This document shows, piece after piece, positions 24,626 through 36,149 of a stretch of 64,000 bases of DNA (positions within the stretch are counted from its first letter, which is position 1; the number at the start of each line of letters is the position of its first letter). The notes beneath the pieces were generated by a model. That model did not search any database. It saw nothing but the letters and a program-made list of their open reading frames with translations, and was not told where the DNA came from. The position numbers were made by a program, and so were the translations under genes. Origin of the DNA: Sphagnum compactum (taxonomy: Eukaryota; Bryophyta; Sphagnopsida; Sphagnales); NCBI GenBank assembly GCA_965153455.1, contig OZ234502.1:13919495-13983494 (forward strand). Reading direction: 5' to 3'.

Positions 24626-26265
24626 GTACTACCATAGACATATATATAGACAATATGAGATCTACACCATGAGATGTGATTTCGGTAATCATCAATGTGA
24701 TATCTATTGTAATAATACCAATTATATCACAATGAAAATTTGGTATTACTAAGATTCGTGGAGACTCATTAAGTGAATATGTAAATCACTTAGTTATTAA
24801 GCCAATCACCTAAATATTCATATGTCATGGTATTATATATAGCGTGGAATGCAATTAATCATTCTAACTATAATTTTATAGACAAACAACATTCATTAAG
24901 GGTATTTGGTGCAATCATATGTTTAGAATGTTAAGTTTAAAATAAGTTGCATCTATGAATCTCAGATTTGCCATGGTGATTTGGTGAGTGAAATCAGATG
25001 TAATGCAAATTAAAAAAATAAAGATAACCAGGTAGGTCCATGCATACCCATATATAAATCACTTTAGTGGTACATCTGTATTGTCATGTAAGAAAAGATT
25101 AAACTAACCCAGGATAGTTATAAAATTATAGATTTGGACTGTTGTATGTATTCAATTAGTAGTTATGAACCAGATTTTCTAGTCAATTGTTATGGGACAA
25201 TCTACATTGTAGATTGAGAGTTTTTAGTGGAAAATGGATGTTGGAGGGACATCTCAAAGATGTGGGTTGTCTCATCCTCATATCTTGTGGAACCATGCAA
25301 GAGGATTTAGAAGTATGTTTAGCCTCAAGGACGTGCCCATGGCAAGGAAGAAGGTGAGCATGAAAAGCCAACACCAATAAACCAACTAACCCCATGCCCT
25401 AATAAGGAATCTAAGAGCCCAATTTCAAGTAAAGATCAAAATCATGTGAAATAGGTGGAACAAGAAGATTAGCTTGGTGATTTCTAGTACAATCATATAC
25501 ACATTGGGATTTTGATGGACATTTATGGCCGGACACTATTACATCAACTATTATGATATTTTAATTTTGGTATGCATTTCCTCATATGATGAATGACACT
25601 AACTCTCATGTATGATAATTGACATTCTGCAGATGTAACTGAAAATGGGTTACCAAATCTTACCAGTCCAACAATCATTTCCTACATTGACATGTTTTAT
25701 CACTGTATCCAAATAAGTCAAGGCCCACAATATAGTTTTATAGACTATATTTGCAATTATTAGCACATGGATGTAAAGTCACCTCAATAGTACAAATTAA
25801 ATTATAAAATATTGGATATTTAAAACTACATTGTAATGAATCTAACTATTTCAGAAGGGGCTAGGCAAAAAACCTCATTTAAACACAAATATCTTTCCAT
25901 TAACAGGATAGATCACAAGTTGGCCAGTAGAGTTGACAAATAATCAATCTGGTGATCTACTTAAACCCATCTTCAGTAACAGATTGTGTTTTGGTAAAGG
26001 CAAAGATAGGCATCTTATGGTCACATAAAGTTCTGCTTTCTCAAAAGGAAAATCATGTTCAAAATTGCGGAACTGATCATTCATACATACAGTAGGCTAA
26101 TATATGCCATATTGGAAAATTCAAACCAATCAACAACCCAAAACCTGTACTTAGATTTAGTTGAAGATCAAGTATTTTGAGGTCAGTGAAGAACATGACT
26201 CATAAGTTGACCTCAGTATGTCAACCTGTGTTTAGCGGTTTTCTTAGAATTATGGACATATTACC
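24626..26265. other. AT-rich intergenic DNA
   Basis: No gene is supported. The 70-codon minus-strand frame at 25,183-25,395 has no domain. Confidence 0.5.
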
Positions 26266-26525
26266 TCCGGTTATCATCAGGTATATATACTCACATACTT
26301 GCTGGTTCTCAAAATATTGAACGAACCGGTTTTGGTATGTGATAATGGATTCCAAAAAATATGAAAATGTCATAGAACCTGCCAAAGAATTGTTGATTCT
26401 TTGACACTTCTTTTATGGAAACTGTTGATTTTTAGAAGTTTTTGAAATAATCAGACCTGGTGGTTCTTTGATTCTAGAATATTTAAAGAATCAGAATCGG
26501 TGATTCTTTAAAACTTCAAAGAGCC
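26266..26525. mobile_element. GGTTCT-rich repeat, copy B
   Basis: This is a diverged counterpart of 19,484-19,690. It keeps CCGGTTATCA at the left, GAACCGGTTTT inside, TTCTTTTATGGAAACTG, and TTTTTGAAATAATCAGACC followed by TGGTGGTTCTTTGATTCTAGAA. It has no open frame. Confidence 0.55.
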
Positions 26526-27055
26526 ACACAACACTGATGTTTACCTCCGAATACTAGAGATCCTTGTCGAAGAGGAGTTATCTAGGAACACTTGTATCCA
26601 TAACAATGAACATGCTTGTCAAATTCGTGGCTAGTGGTTCCTATGAGTAATGACATTTTTCTTTTTTTCATACTGGTCAAGTAGTATCTAGTACTGGTCT
26701 GGTATGTACAAAGTTTAAGTGCATAAGCACTAAACTACAACAGCATATCTGGAGTTGGGGCAGGCCTGTCAATCATGGAGGCATGGTTTCCGTTAGTTGT
26801 TTCTATGTGGGTTCATCTCGACAAATGTCAATTGTCAAGTTCACCACATTTTCCTTCCCCTATGAATCAGCTACTGCAACCCCAAAAAATCCTGTTACCA
26901 TACATTCAATGTGCAACTCTATTGCATCCTTTGCCACATGAATGTCGATATAACAACGAGTATCACAGTGACACTTTGACTTCACATATGAGTCTGGTTT
27001 GGAATCGATGGAAGTTTTGAAATCTCTAATTCTAAGGGAATATGGGTCAGGAATC
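26526..27055. other. Intergenic DNA
   Basis: Short overlapping frames at 26,775-27,063 have no recognised domain. Nothing else is seen. Confidence 0.45.
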
Positions 27056-27480
27056 ATCAACATAGGGCCATCGGATGGCGACTGAAAGAGGTTCGATGAT
27101 CATGAAACCATTGGGGTCAGATGGTGATCGAAATAGGTTTGGTTGTCATCAAGCAAGTGACGATTGAAACTTTTGGTCACTTTTGGTTGTTGTTAGGCAT
27201 ATGACAATTGAAACTTTTGATCGCTTTTGGTTGTTGATTGTACAATTGGCTAGTTGGTGATCGCAATTTTCCAATTGCCTTCAGTCTTTAAGATTGACAA
27301 TCGAATTTTTTAGTTGTCTTTGGTTGCCGCTTGTCCGAATGGCTTGTTAACAACCGAAAAAAATTGATCATTATATGACAACATTCTAATGGCCATATGT
27401 GGTTGTTGCATGGGAACATTGTCAAATGGCAACCAAATTTTTTGGGTGCCCTTAGTTTTTGGGGTACCCTTAATTTTACC
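27056..27480. repeat. Degenerate GGTTGTTG/GGTGATCG repeat region
   Basis: GATGGTGATCGAAA and GGTTGTCATC words alternate. Within the region, TGACGATTGAAACTTTTGG at 27,158 recurs 44 bp later as TGACAATTGAAACTTTTGA, and both are followed by TTTTGGTTGTTG. The words resemble those of the 60-bp array at 29.24 kb (GGTCACC, GGCAAC), suggesting a related origin. Confidence 0.55.
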
Positions 27481-28340
27481 TATATGAAGAGCTTCATTTT
27501 TTCATTTTTCTTCACTTTCTTTTCAACATGTACGACTCCAATTGTTTTAAACAATTGGTGCGCAACATTTTCAATAAAGGAGGGGGGATCCCATGCATTA
27601 TTTTTTGTTATTTTTGTGATTTCAAATTCAATTGCCAATTGAAATATGTTGAGTAATCAAGTGAGAGAGAGAGATAATCAAGCAAGCTTGTGAATGAAAT
27701 GACCACACCAACATGACTTGGGACTATGAAAGCATAGATGTCATATATTTCCCGGGCCAAAAAGAAGGAAAATATGATGTGAATATTTCTTGATTATTGG
27801 AGGACATATTGTACAAGAACATACCATTGACATTATATGTTAGAACTTAAAATGTAATTGATAATATAATGGATAGGGAAAATGTGTTCATAACTTGGGA
27901 TCACAATGGTATCAATGTCAAATGTCTTCCATGTGCATTTGAAGGAGTTTATGTTTTAAATGTCTTAAATTTGCTTAAAGACTTGTTGTATGAGGACATC
28001 ACGATGGAGCTTCATGTTTACAACACATAAGGTTATTTCAACATAATATGAAATTTGTTAATTTTCAGTTGAATTCATAAAAAAAAGGAACAAATGTCTT
28101 TGCCATGAGAGGCATTGTTTAAAAACAATTGGAAATACCATTTTGATAGTGTATTATTAGGGTTTCATCTTTTGATAAATATTGCAACTAATTCAGTATG
28201 AGTCAATTTTTTTTTAAAATTCTTTTGTAATTTCTCATTCTTTTTTTATTCAATAATTGTAATTGAACACTCTTTTCTCTAGCCCCCACTAAAAAGATGT
28301 GTTGCAAAATTGCATTAGATTTGAGTTGACTCAACACAAG
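27481..28340. other. AT-rich intergenic DNA
   Basis: No feature is supported. There is a short GAGAGAGAGA run at 27,662-27,673. Confidence 0.5.
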
Positions 28341-28590
28341 GAAGAGGAAAAAAGGCTAAGAAAAGGGGGAAAGGGGGGGGGGATCAAAAAGAATAATAAG
28401 AAATAAATAAATAAATAAATACCCCAAGTTTATAATGGGGGTATTAGACCAGGCCAAAAATGGTGATGAATAGTTTTGGAAAATAGAAATTTCATGTAGC
28501 CAATGGGAAGGTTTAGCATGCATTCAAAGTGCCTTGATTTTATTTTTTCTACGTTTTGGGCATAGGGGCGGGGGGGGGGGGGGGGGGGAG
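28341..28590. repeat. Polypurine tract, (AAAT)n and poly-G run
   Basis: A purine-only stretch rises to ten consecutive Gs at 28,373-28,382. A (AAAT)n microsatellite follows at about 28,400-28,420. A run of 19 Gs lies at 28,570-28,588. Homopolymer lengths of this kind are error-prone in sequencing, so the exact counts are doubtful. Confidence 0.8.
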
Positions 28591-28930
28591 GATTCTTTTC
28601 CAATTTTCCTTTGTTCCCAACAGGTACCTTTCAAGTTCCAATGAGTTCCCATCAAGTTCCCAATATGTTCTTTAAGTTCCCAATGTGTTCCCCAAGGGTG
28701 TTCCCAATAACACCTTGTTTTAATCCCATATGTTTTGCCCAAAGTCCTCCCCTTCTCACTTATATAATTAGGCCAAAGGGGGAGGCAATCCATCTTTCCA
28801 TAGAATCTTCTATTTTGGGGAGCCTCCATAATTTCAACTTTTTTTGTGATGGACCAATAAAATTGGAGCATTGAATTATTTTTTTTGGACTTGTGAGGCA
28901 TCCCCAACTAATTAATATGAAATATAATAA
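28565..28930 (+). mobile_element. GTTCCC-rich dispersed repeat, copy 3
   Basis: This is the counterpart of 24,280-24,625 with the same order of words. It begins right at the poly-G run. The frames at 28,524-28,907 and 28,611-28,874 are by-products of the repeat: the glycine/threonine-rich and proline-rich runs come from GTTCCC words and the G-tract. I do not call a gene. Confidence 0.6.
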
Positions 28931-28959
28931 ATACTCCTAGTTTTATAAGAAGGGATCAC

Positions 28960-29150
28960 ACAACATGACAATCAAAAGGGTTTTGGTCATCATTAAGGGG
29001 GAAAACGAAGAAGAAAGGAAAAAAAAAGGGGGGGGGAAGGGGAGGGGGAAGATAACATTACATAACAACTAAAAGGGTTTTAGTCACCATTAAGGGGAAT
29101 TGAAAGAAGAGGGGAAAAAACATTGGAGGGGGGGGGGGGGGGGGGGTTGT
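28960..29150. repeat. Duplicated polypurine/poly-G block
   Basis: The sequence AAAGGGTTTTGGTCATCATTAAGGGG, then a GA-rich tract and a G-run (28,978-29,050), is repeated at 29,070-29,146. The second copy reads AAAGGGTTTTAGTCACCATTAAGGGG with another GA tract and 19 Gs. It is strongly strand-asymmetric and a candidate for triplex or G-quadruplex structure. Run lengths are uncertain. Confidence 0.7.
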
Positions 29151-29238
29151 GGCACCAAAAGGTTTTTGGTCACCATAGTCATGTGGCAACCAAAAACCTT
29201 TTAGTCACCATAGTTTAATGGTGATTGAATTCAGTCAT

Positions 29239-29478
29239 CATGTGATGGCAACGAATAAATTCGATCACCATTGGATGACTAGTTATGATTTTGATCACCA
29301 TCTAATGGCAACGAATAAATTCGATCACCATTGGACCGCTAGTTATGATTTTGGTCACCATGTGATGGCAACAAATAAATTCGGTCGCCATTAGACAACT
29401 ACTTATGATTTTGGTCACCATGTGATGGCAATGAATAATTCAATCACCATCAAACGACTAGTCATGATTTTGGTTGTT
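29239..29478. repeat. 60-bp tandem array, four units
   Basis: Units start at 29,239, 29,299, 29,359 and 29,419, exactly 60 bp apart. The unit runs CATGTGATGGCAACGAATAA, then ATTCGATCACCATTGGA, then GACTAGTTATGATTTTGGTCAC. Inside each unit GTGATGG and ATCACCAT are partly complementary, so each unit can fold. The flanks (29,150-29,238) contain looser versions of the same words. Confidence 0.9.
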
Positions 29479-29479
29479 G

Positions 29480-30330
29480 TTGATGGATTAAGTCCATTTC
29501 TGGTCGCCATTTGGGAACCATCAAATGGTGATTAAATTATTGTTCAATTATTTGATGCCAAACAATTTTCGAAAAGGTTTTTGAAGGTATGTGAATTTTA
29601 AAATGCAACTTTTGATTCATTTTTAGCACCTCTTTTTTCATTTGGGTTTTGTGTCTTTGGTTGCCCATTTACAACCATTGCATGGAACCTTGGGTGAGTT
29701 GAGGTGATCAAGTCTTTGGTGAAGGGCAACTTTTTCCACATTTTGCAAAATTTTGGAACACCTTAAACTTTGACTTTTTGAAACTCTAATTGATATTAAC
29801 AATTAATGCTTGGAATGTCTTTGGGATTTTGGGCATCCAAAATTCCAATAATGTCGTGAAGCGTACAATCAAGTGGACAACCATTGAAAAGACAATTTGA
29901 CCAAAACCCCCCAAACACGTTATCCCACACATCATGTAATAGTTATCCCCCTAGACCTTTGAACGACCCATCCTCAAACGGTTCAACTTGATTGCCATGT
30001 CCATTTTGATTAAAAATTTGGTCAATTTTTAAAGGCCCCTAATGGTTAAAGTGAAATGTCTCTTTTGATTGGTTTATTTGATCAAAATGACCTTTTTGAT
30101 TACTTGGTCAATGTGACATTTAGTCAAATATGACCAAAAGTGAACCTTTTTAGTCAAAATGGACATGGGTGTAGTCAAATGAAACATATTGTCAATTATT
30201 ACTTATAGTCAAATAAGACAAGATGTGTACACCTTTAGTCAAAAAAGACAAAGGTGTAGTCAAATGAGACATGGAGCCAAATGGGACATGTACAACCATA
30301 AATTTTGGAAAAGAAAATATTACATATAAA
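29480..30330. other. Intergenic DNA with GTCAAAT.AGACAT words
   Basis: From about 30,000 to 30,290 the phrase AGTCAAATGAGACAT recurs irregularly at least six times with variations. There is no gene. Confidence 0.5.
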
Positions 30331-31800
30331 GGTTTATAAGTTATAGGTAAGTCACATATAGATAGGTAATTAGGAGGTAGGAATTAAAGCAGGATAGGTT
30401 GGGAGGAAATTATAGTAGGGAAGGTAGGTAAAAGGGTAGGTAAATAAATGATAGGCCTAAATTAGTATCTATGTGAGCCTATGCTAACCTAAACAGGCCT
30501 TGGTTTGCATAGATTTGATAATTAGGTAATGTAAGGGTTATGGTGGAGGCTATGCCAATGTATGTAAGGCTATATATATTTAGGGCTTATTTAGGCTTAC
30601 ATAGCCTTTACATAGGCTTACATAATTCGTATTTAAGCTTACATAACCTTTCCATAAGCCTATAGAACCCTTACATAGCCCTTACATATATAAGTCGACA
30701 TAACTTTTACAATATATAAACCCAATAATATTGGCCCCTATGTATACCTAGGTACCCCCTATGTACCCCCTAGCTACCTATATAGCTTTTACATAGGCCT
30801 ACATAACCTTGCATAGCCTAATAGCCATGCCCTATTTAGCCTTAATAAAAGCCCCTATGTAAACCTAGTTAGGTAGCTACTACATAGACTTTACCTAGGC
30901 CTACAGAGTGTGCATAAACCCTATATAACCCTACATAGTTCTTACCTATGCCTATACACAACCATACATAACCTTACATAGCCCCTACATACTTCTTACC
31001 TAGCCCTACATAGCTTAACATAGCCCCCCTACCTAGGTTTATGTATAACCTACATAACCCGTAAATAACCTTACATAACCTTTACTAATTATGCCTAAAC
31101 ATCACCCTTACATATCCTTACATAACCCCTAAGTAACATTAGGTAGCCCAAAAATATAAATACCTCCTACCTAAGTCAACATACATAGCGTAACATAACC
31201 CATATTTAAACCCTACCTAGGTTTAAATACCTTTACATAGCGCCTAAGTAGGCCTAGGAAGCCCATATATACCTCTTACCTAGGCCTACAAAACCTAACA
31301 TAGCCTTTATTTAGCCCTACCTAGGCCTACATAGTTTAACATAGCCCTTACCTGGACCCTACCTAGGCATACATAGCCTACATAATCCTTACATAACCCT
31401 ACATAGCCTTACATAACCCTTAGATAGGTCTAAGTAGCCCATAAATACCTCCTACCTAGGCTAACATATATAGCCTAACATAGCCCCTATTTATACCCTA
31501 TCTAAGTCTACATAGCCTACATAGCCACTACATAGCCTTACATAACCCCTAGAAGTAGGCCTAGGATGCCCCTACATAGCTTAACATAGCCCTTACTTAG
31601 ACCTTACCTAGGCCTACGTAGTCTAACATAGTTTAATATAACAGCCTAATATAACATAGCCTAGGTTAGTACTTATATATGGATGGGCTAATATATTATG
31701 TAGCCCGCGTTGGTATAGGTTATAGCTTAGGTTAGTTAGTATAGAGCACATAGCATAGGTAGCCTAGCCTAGGTATCCTAATTAGTATGTTTGACCTTCT
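30330..31800. repeat. CCTA-rich degenerate array, about 1.4 kb
   Basis: Most of this segment consists of irregular phrases such as CCTACATAGCCTTACATAACC and CCTACCTAGGCCTACATAG. They are dominated by CCTA, TAGCC and ACATA words with no fixed period. TAGG on the same strand is common only at the left and right edges. No frame is open for long. It could be a decayed microsatellite expanded from CCTA units. Confidence 0.8.
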
Positions 31801-31899
31801 TACCTTCCTATGTCCCCATCTATCCTCCTATCTACCTTTGTAAGTAGTGTAAAAGAAATTGAACATGTTTATTACAATATGTTCACAAATGTTTTTATT

Positions 31900-31985
31900 T
31901 TATGAAGGTGGTGGTGCAATGGTGAGGACTTGACTCTTCAAAGTGGAGGTGAAAAGTACAAGTCCTCACACTTGCAATCTAGGCC
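31900..31985 (+). repeat. Possible tRNA-derived SINE head
   Basis: TGGTGCAATGGTGAGGAC at 31,912 resembles a Pol III A box. AGTACAAGTCCTC at 31,955 resembles a B box 43 bases further on. The segment sits between the CCTA array and the kinase-like pseudogene. Confidence 0.3.
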
Positions 31986-32224
31986 ACTACCTTAGCTAGG
32001 TGGCCATCTAGTTATTCAAGTGGGTGGCCTAACCACCTACCCTACCTAGCTCAAGTGGGTGGCCTAGTTACCTAGCCTAGGTAGCTATGTTGATAACTAG
32101 GCGAGTCTTTTTTAATAATATAAAATAATTTTAAATTAAAATTATTCATTAATTATTCATTACATTAATTATTAGGGTAGGTAGGTAGGTTAGTAGGTAG
32201 ATTAGTTAACTAGCTAAAAGGTAG
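31986..32224. repeat. TAGG/CCTA words and AT-rich run
   Basis: More CCTACC/GGTAGG words surround an AT-rich core at 32,108-32,172. No gene is seen. Confidence 0.5.
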
Positions 32225-33010
32225 GTCGGTGGGCCAAATTCTTGAAGAATTTTTCAAAGAAGAAAGCCAAACTAGCACCATGGATGGAAAAAGGTGCTCG
32301 AAACCTTTTGGCCCAAATTGGAAGTCATGGTGTGTTATGAATTCCAAGCACAACATATGTGTTCCCATTGTTGGGTGGAAATAAATAGGGCGGATATGTG
32401 TGGGGCACAAGGTGTAAATCGAAAGATTTAATTGCATCCCAAGCATAATTAAGTTGGTGGGGAAGACACCCAAATAGATGGAAAGTGGGAAGCGTGTAAG
32501 CAATGATCAGTGGAAGCATTGGCATGCTCGTGCGAACATTCAAGTGTCATCAAATTCTTTGCCATTCAAGAAATGTTGGATTACAACATGAAGTAATTCG
32601 CCCTTATGGATAATCAAACCTTATTGCGGTAAGAGGGCCCAAATATGGAAGGGCGAACACAACTTGTCACCTTTAAATGAAATCATGTAAAATTGGCATG
32701 GGCATTCATAAACATTATGAATGCAATATGTCATTCTAAAATTTTGCACAACAACTTGTTCGAGGATAACATTATATTGCATTTTCCACTAAACAAACTA
32801 GATGTTGTGTACATTAGGCATGTGCAACTTGGGTGAACTTGGGCACTTATAAGAAGTGACGCCTTCATTGTATGGGTTTGCAAAGGAGCAAATGCCACTA
32901 GCACAAAGAAAGTACGTTGGTGGGTTGCCCTAAAATTGTTTTTTGTTTATAGCCATTCTTGGGGCGACCATAAGGCATTTCAGTTGCCACAGGGTTTACG
33001 GCAATCAAAA
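32225..33010 (+). pseudogene. Decayed protein-kinase-like sequence
   Basis: Plus-strand pieces in changing frames line up with a kinase-like protein family I recall from repetitive plant genes. At about 32,299 is CSKPFGPNWKSW. At about 32,476-32,545 come MESGKRV and QWKHWHARANIQV. At 32,695-32,830 is AWAFINIMNAICHSKILHNN, continuing with LFEDNIILHF and VVYIRHV. The last piece has the layout of a kinase catalytic loop, HxDLxxxNI, but its HNN (CAC AAC AAC at 32,747-32,755) has Asn where the catalytic Asp should be. Frame VRWWVALKLFFVYSHSWG (about 32,910-32,970) would follow as the activation-segment end. Stops and frameshifts make it non-functional. It is probably a captured gene piece carried by a transposon. 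Confidence 0.5.
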
Positions 33011-33269
33011 CAGGTCTAGTTTCGGTCTCCCGTGAACTTGCCTTGGGCAACTTGAAAGTTTTTTTGACCTAAACTTTTACCTTGGGTTGACTTAAATTAA
33101 CCCTATATGATGTGACATAAAGGTGCGTTTGCATCTAGATGTGTTCATCGTGTCGTGACAAATGCATGGACATAATGATAACCCTGAAAAATGCTTGTGA
33201 CTCTTAACAAAAAAAATGCACCAATTACCATAAAATCAGAAATGAAAACATCCCTTCCTTGAGAAAATT

Positions 33270-34190
33270 TGATCGGGGCATTGATTGCCTTTAACAATGG
33301 TAACAAACAAAACAAGGCCAATAATGTGTGAAATCACATAAAAGGTCAAGATTCAACCATATGCTTGAATAATTGGGAGGTTGTCTTATGACAATTTCAC
33401 AATCAAAGTCTAATATTTTACCATGATTCACTTCAAAGGTTCCAACATTGAAATTGATTGAATTTAAAAATTTATCAAGATCTTAAATCTTATTGTTTCC
33501 ATAATTTCAGCAAGCTTGTTGAATTTTAAATGTCATTTAGGGGAGCTTGTGGAATAAGAGTATAATGGCTAAAACAAATCCTCCAACTTGGCCACCGTTG
33601 GCAAGTTGGAGAAATTTTGCACAACAAGATTTGTTTTATGAGCCATACAATGCTACCCCATCATGTGAGGAACAAGTTTTTTTTTAATTACACAATGCCA
33701 TTTTAATATAGTAGTTTTATATTAAAAAAAGTTCCATATACACTAAATAAATGAGCCTTTCACCTAACTTGTCTCTAATCAACCCTCCTTGTTGCACAAC
33801 GAATTAGGTAATGACAAGGGTTAAGTTATTTTCATTATCACCTTTAACATGATGAAAAATGTGAAGGACATGCACTCATTTCTATGCTTTCATCACATGT
33901 ATACATGAATTGATATGCAAGATTAGTTATCAATAGTAGTCACTTCATTTGCATTTAAAGAAACAAACTTGCTTCCAACCACAACACTTTAAGTTCCTTT
34001 CAAAACATGTTTGCGTATACAATCTTTTATCTCCCAACTTGTCTCCATTGGACCAATGTTTTGAATGGGATTGTTAAAAACGCTCAATTGCATGAACAAC
34101 TTTTGTATTGTTGTATATTCTCTCAAGGGGGGGCCATGAATGAAGAAATGAAAAATCAAAGAAAATTGGACAAGTTTTTTCCCCTATTAA
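33270..34190 (-). pseudogene. Decayed hAT-like transposase gene, copy 2
   Basis: On the minus strand, fragments shared with the copy at 9.8-11.9 kb occur in the same order. SLNANEVTTIDN lies near 33,910-33,950. HCMAHKTNLVVQNFSNL (33,604-33,650, preceded by a stop) is the counterpart of MHCMAHQCNLVMQTF in copy 1. FNKLAEIMET and ISMLEPL follow at 33,440-33,530, the counterparts of FTKLVDIMET and ITMLSP. A weaker match to the family's upstream part extends to about 34,190. The C-terminal dimerisation block seen in copy 1 was not found. Many stops show it is dead. It runs towards, and nearly abuts, the plus-strand kinase-like pseudogene. Confidence 0.6.
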
Positions 34191-34635
34191 TCTAAGTTGC
34201 ACCATGAATGATTTGTTGCAACAATATTTTTAAACCTTTGGCAAAATACAATTTCTCATTCATTAGAAAAAATCTTGTCCATTTTGACCATGTGTTTGTG
34301 ACTAATGTGTGACAAATGTTCAAAACAACTCAATTTGCAACTACATTTGTACCAATCCTATGTGGCACCTTAGTTGCAAGTGTTCATAGTTGCATATACA
34401 ACTAAACTTTAACAAATCCAAATTTAAGTCAGACATGCAACAACAATGTGTGACTACCATAAGTTTAGATGAAAATATTGATGAAAAATGAACATATGTC
34501 ATCCATTGATGGTTGACAATTAAGTTGCTTTTGCACTATGTTTGCAACTATACATAAATGAAGTTAAGTGACATGTTACAATTTTGCTATTGCAATTAAA
34601 AGTGTATAAATTAATTTATTGGTCAATAGGTTGCT
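34191..34635. other. AT-rich intergenic DNA
   Basis: No feature was recognised. Confidence 0.5.
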
Positions 34636-34639
34636 AGAA

Positions 34640-35835
34640 AAGGTTATTAATTATACTTTAATAGGTAATTGAACTAAGCTAGGTAAGCCTAATAGGTTAA
34701 ATTAAACTAGGTAGGCCCAGGGTAAATGCAAGTTGTGGTGGCTTAAATGCAGCAAGAGTCTCAATCCCAAAAGTCCATTTAAATGAAATTAACATTAGAA
34801 TGAAAAGAATGTTGAAAACCAATGTTGAGTGGGCCCTATTTGGTGATTAATCAATTAATAAATTTCATATGAAAGGCTGCCCATTTAGAAAACTTTTTAT
34901 TCTACACGTTAGGGAGAAAAAAATATCAATCAAACAAAAAATGACCAAGATTGGGACTTTTGAAAATAAGGCCCAAATTTGGTTATTCAAAAGTCCATAG
35001 TTATTTATTGGTTAAAGTTTTTGTTGTAAAGTTTTTCAATCATTTTTTTTTCCCTATCATGTCTCATATATTGAGTCCTTATAAAAAATATTGAGATGAA
35101 ATCATAACAAAAAATGCATTTGAATACTAACGTAGAACCTAGATTATAGTTCATATGTCCACTTTAAAAGTCCATTACTATATGATTGGTGTATGTTTAT
35201 CTAATTTGACCCATTAATAATTATTCTTATTCAAGTTGGCAATTTTAATCCATAAATATTTTTGTTAAATTGATGATTTTACAATGCATTTATGCCATTT
35301 GAATAGAGTACACTTTGCAAAAAATCCAAAAGGACACAAAAAGTGAGCCACTATAGCTTGCATTTACCCCTATGTACATTGGTAGCCTAACTTAACTTAC
35401 ATTCTCAGGTAATTGGTTTAAGTTATCTATAGGTAGTAGTAGGTTAGTTAATTAGGCTTAGTTAGGCTAGGTAAGCTAAGTAGGTAGTTTGTAAGTTAAA
35501 TCATTAATTAATTAGTAAGTTAGGTAGTAGGTAATAAATAGGATAGGTACCAGATAAGTTAATTATTTTGTTGTGTGGATATGTGATCATGTTTTTATAT
35601 AAATCAATTAAGTTAAGTACTTAATTAATTAATTTAATAGGCTAGGTAGTAGGTAATAAGTAGGATAGGTATTAATCGGTACTAGGTAAGTAGGTAGGTA
35701 AGCTAAGCAAAAGGTATTTTATTGTGTGGATATGTCATAGTGTTTTTGCATTAATTGATTAATAAATTAGGTAGGTTAGGTTGTAAGTAATAAGTAGTAA
35801 GTAGGATAGGTAGTAAATAGCTAGGAAAAATAATT
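34640..35835. repeat. TAGG-rich degenerate arrays
   Basis: Two patches (34,640-34,725 and 35,390-35,830) consist of TAGGTAGG, GTTAGG, AATTAGG and TAATAAGTAGGATAGG phrases. They have the opposite strand bias to the CCTA array at 30.3-31.8 kb. Two phrases repeat about 170 bp apart: GTAGGTAATAAATAGGATAGGTA and TTATTTTGTTGTGTGGATATGT (near 35,526 and 35,560, and again near 35,648 and 35,718). Plain AT-rich DNA lies between the patches. Confidence 0.65.
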
Positions 35836-36149
35836 ATTATTTTGTTGTGGGGTTATATTATAATGTTAAAGATGTGATAGTGTTGTAGTGTTATAGTGTT
35901 TCCTTTATTAGAATTTATCCCATATCCTTTGTCTATAATTTCAAACTTGTAAAATATATGGCTAGGTGAAAAAGTGGATTAGATATATGGTATGCACTAT
36001 AAACATAGTATATGTGCCATTTGGGACGAGCCACTAAAAAAGGTTTGAGACCAACAAGATAAATAAGATCCTACCTACCTATCTAACTTCTGTTGGGTAG
36101 CCTATTTTAGCTTAGCCTAAAATTGGTTGCCTATTATAACCTTGCCTAA

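Noticed and set aside
28524-28907. A 127-codon frame with glycine/threonine and proline runs
   Set aside because: The runs come from the GTTCCC words and the poly-G tract, and the overlapping opposite frame is equally open.
29239-29478. Regularly spaced repeats considered as a CRISPR-like array
   Set aside because: Whole 60-bp units are repeated with no unique spacers, and the context is eukaryotic. The same holds for the 30-bp array at 61.86 kb.
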